Part shown: piece after piece, positions 22,242 to 22,256 of the stretch | Layout: every line of letters starts with the position of its first letter | Position numbering within the stretch: position 1 is the stretch's first letter | From: an uncultured Leptotrichia sp. | GTDB lineage: Bacteria > Fusobacteriota > Fusobacteriia > Fusobacteriales > Leptotrichiaceae | Reading direction: 5' to 3' | Length of the DNA stretch: 22,256 bases | NCBI GenBank assembly: GCA_937925095.1 | Contig: CALEXX010000007.1 | Span: 1 to 22,256, forward strand | The notes under the pieces: generated by a model | What the model saw: only the letters and a program-made list of their open reading frames with translations | Databases searched by the model: none | What the model was told of the DNA's origin: nothing | Translations under genes and position numbers: made by a program

Positions 22242-22256
22242 TATATTCCAATTAAA

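Noticed and set aside
1..22256. CRISPR arrays, tRNA or rRNA genes
   Set aside because: No regularly spaced repeats and no tRNA- or rRNA-like sequence was seen; the two 36-bp copies are 1.1 kb apart and not an array.

Overview
This is an AT-rich bacterial window. Nearly every gene lies on the minus strand, and the gene content, protein style and exported PepSY proteins point to Fusobacteriota, most likely the Leptotrichiaceae (Leptotrichia or a relative). That assignment is inferred from protein style and synteny, without a database search.

Left edge (1-1340) is accessory and decayed. Two identical 36-bp copies of a minus-strand terminator (1-36 and 1182-1217) flank the C-terminal remnant of a tyrosine recombinase (662-928) and a compact, previously unannotated locus (354-640). 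That locus looks like a type I toxin-antitoxin system. It encodes an 18-residue hydrophobic peptide with a strong ribosome-binding site. A short upstream RNA from a consensus promoter ends at its own terminator and is complementary over 15 nt to the toxin leader, reaching into the Shine-Dalgarno.

1341-3640 holds a long-chain flavodoxin with an overlapping DUF2023-like partner, an RsmC-like methyltransferase, and a small heavy-metal (copper) chaperone. The chaperone is the only confident intact plus-strand gene, and a palindromic operator sits between its -35 and -10 boxes.

3641-7792 is two-component module A, transcribed leftward as tgt (queuine tRNA-ribosyltransferase), an OmpR-type regulator, a histidine kinase overlapping it, then an exported protein with two PepSY domains. 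Upstream lies a bifunctional Rel/SpoT (p)ppGpp enzyme (7902-10175), then a lipoprotein and an exported protein of unknown function (10429-11781).

11927-18057 is a leftward run of housekeeping genes: def, fmt, rex, folD, accB, a CNNM/CorC-type CBS membrane protein, a Nudix hydrolase and apt. It covers formyl-Met removal and addition, one-carbon metabolism, redox sensing, fatty-acid synthesis and purine salvage.

18198-22256 is two-component module B, with the same parts as A but ordered differently: a membrane-anchored hypothetical protein, two tandem paralogous single-PepSY exported proteins, a ~330-bp palindromic MITE-like spacer, then regulator and kinase. An OmpR-type direct repeat lies at the -35 region of the PepSY pair. 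The two modules look like paralogous envelope-sensing systems that use PepSY proteins as periplasmic accessories or outputs.
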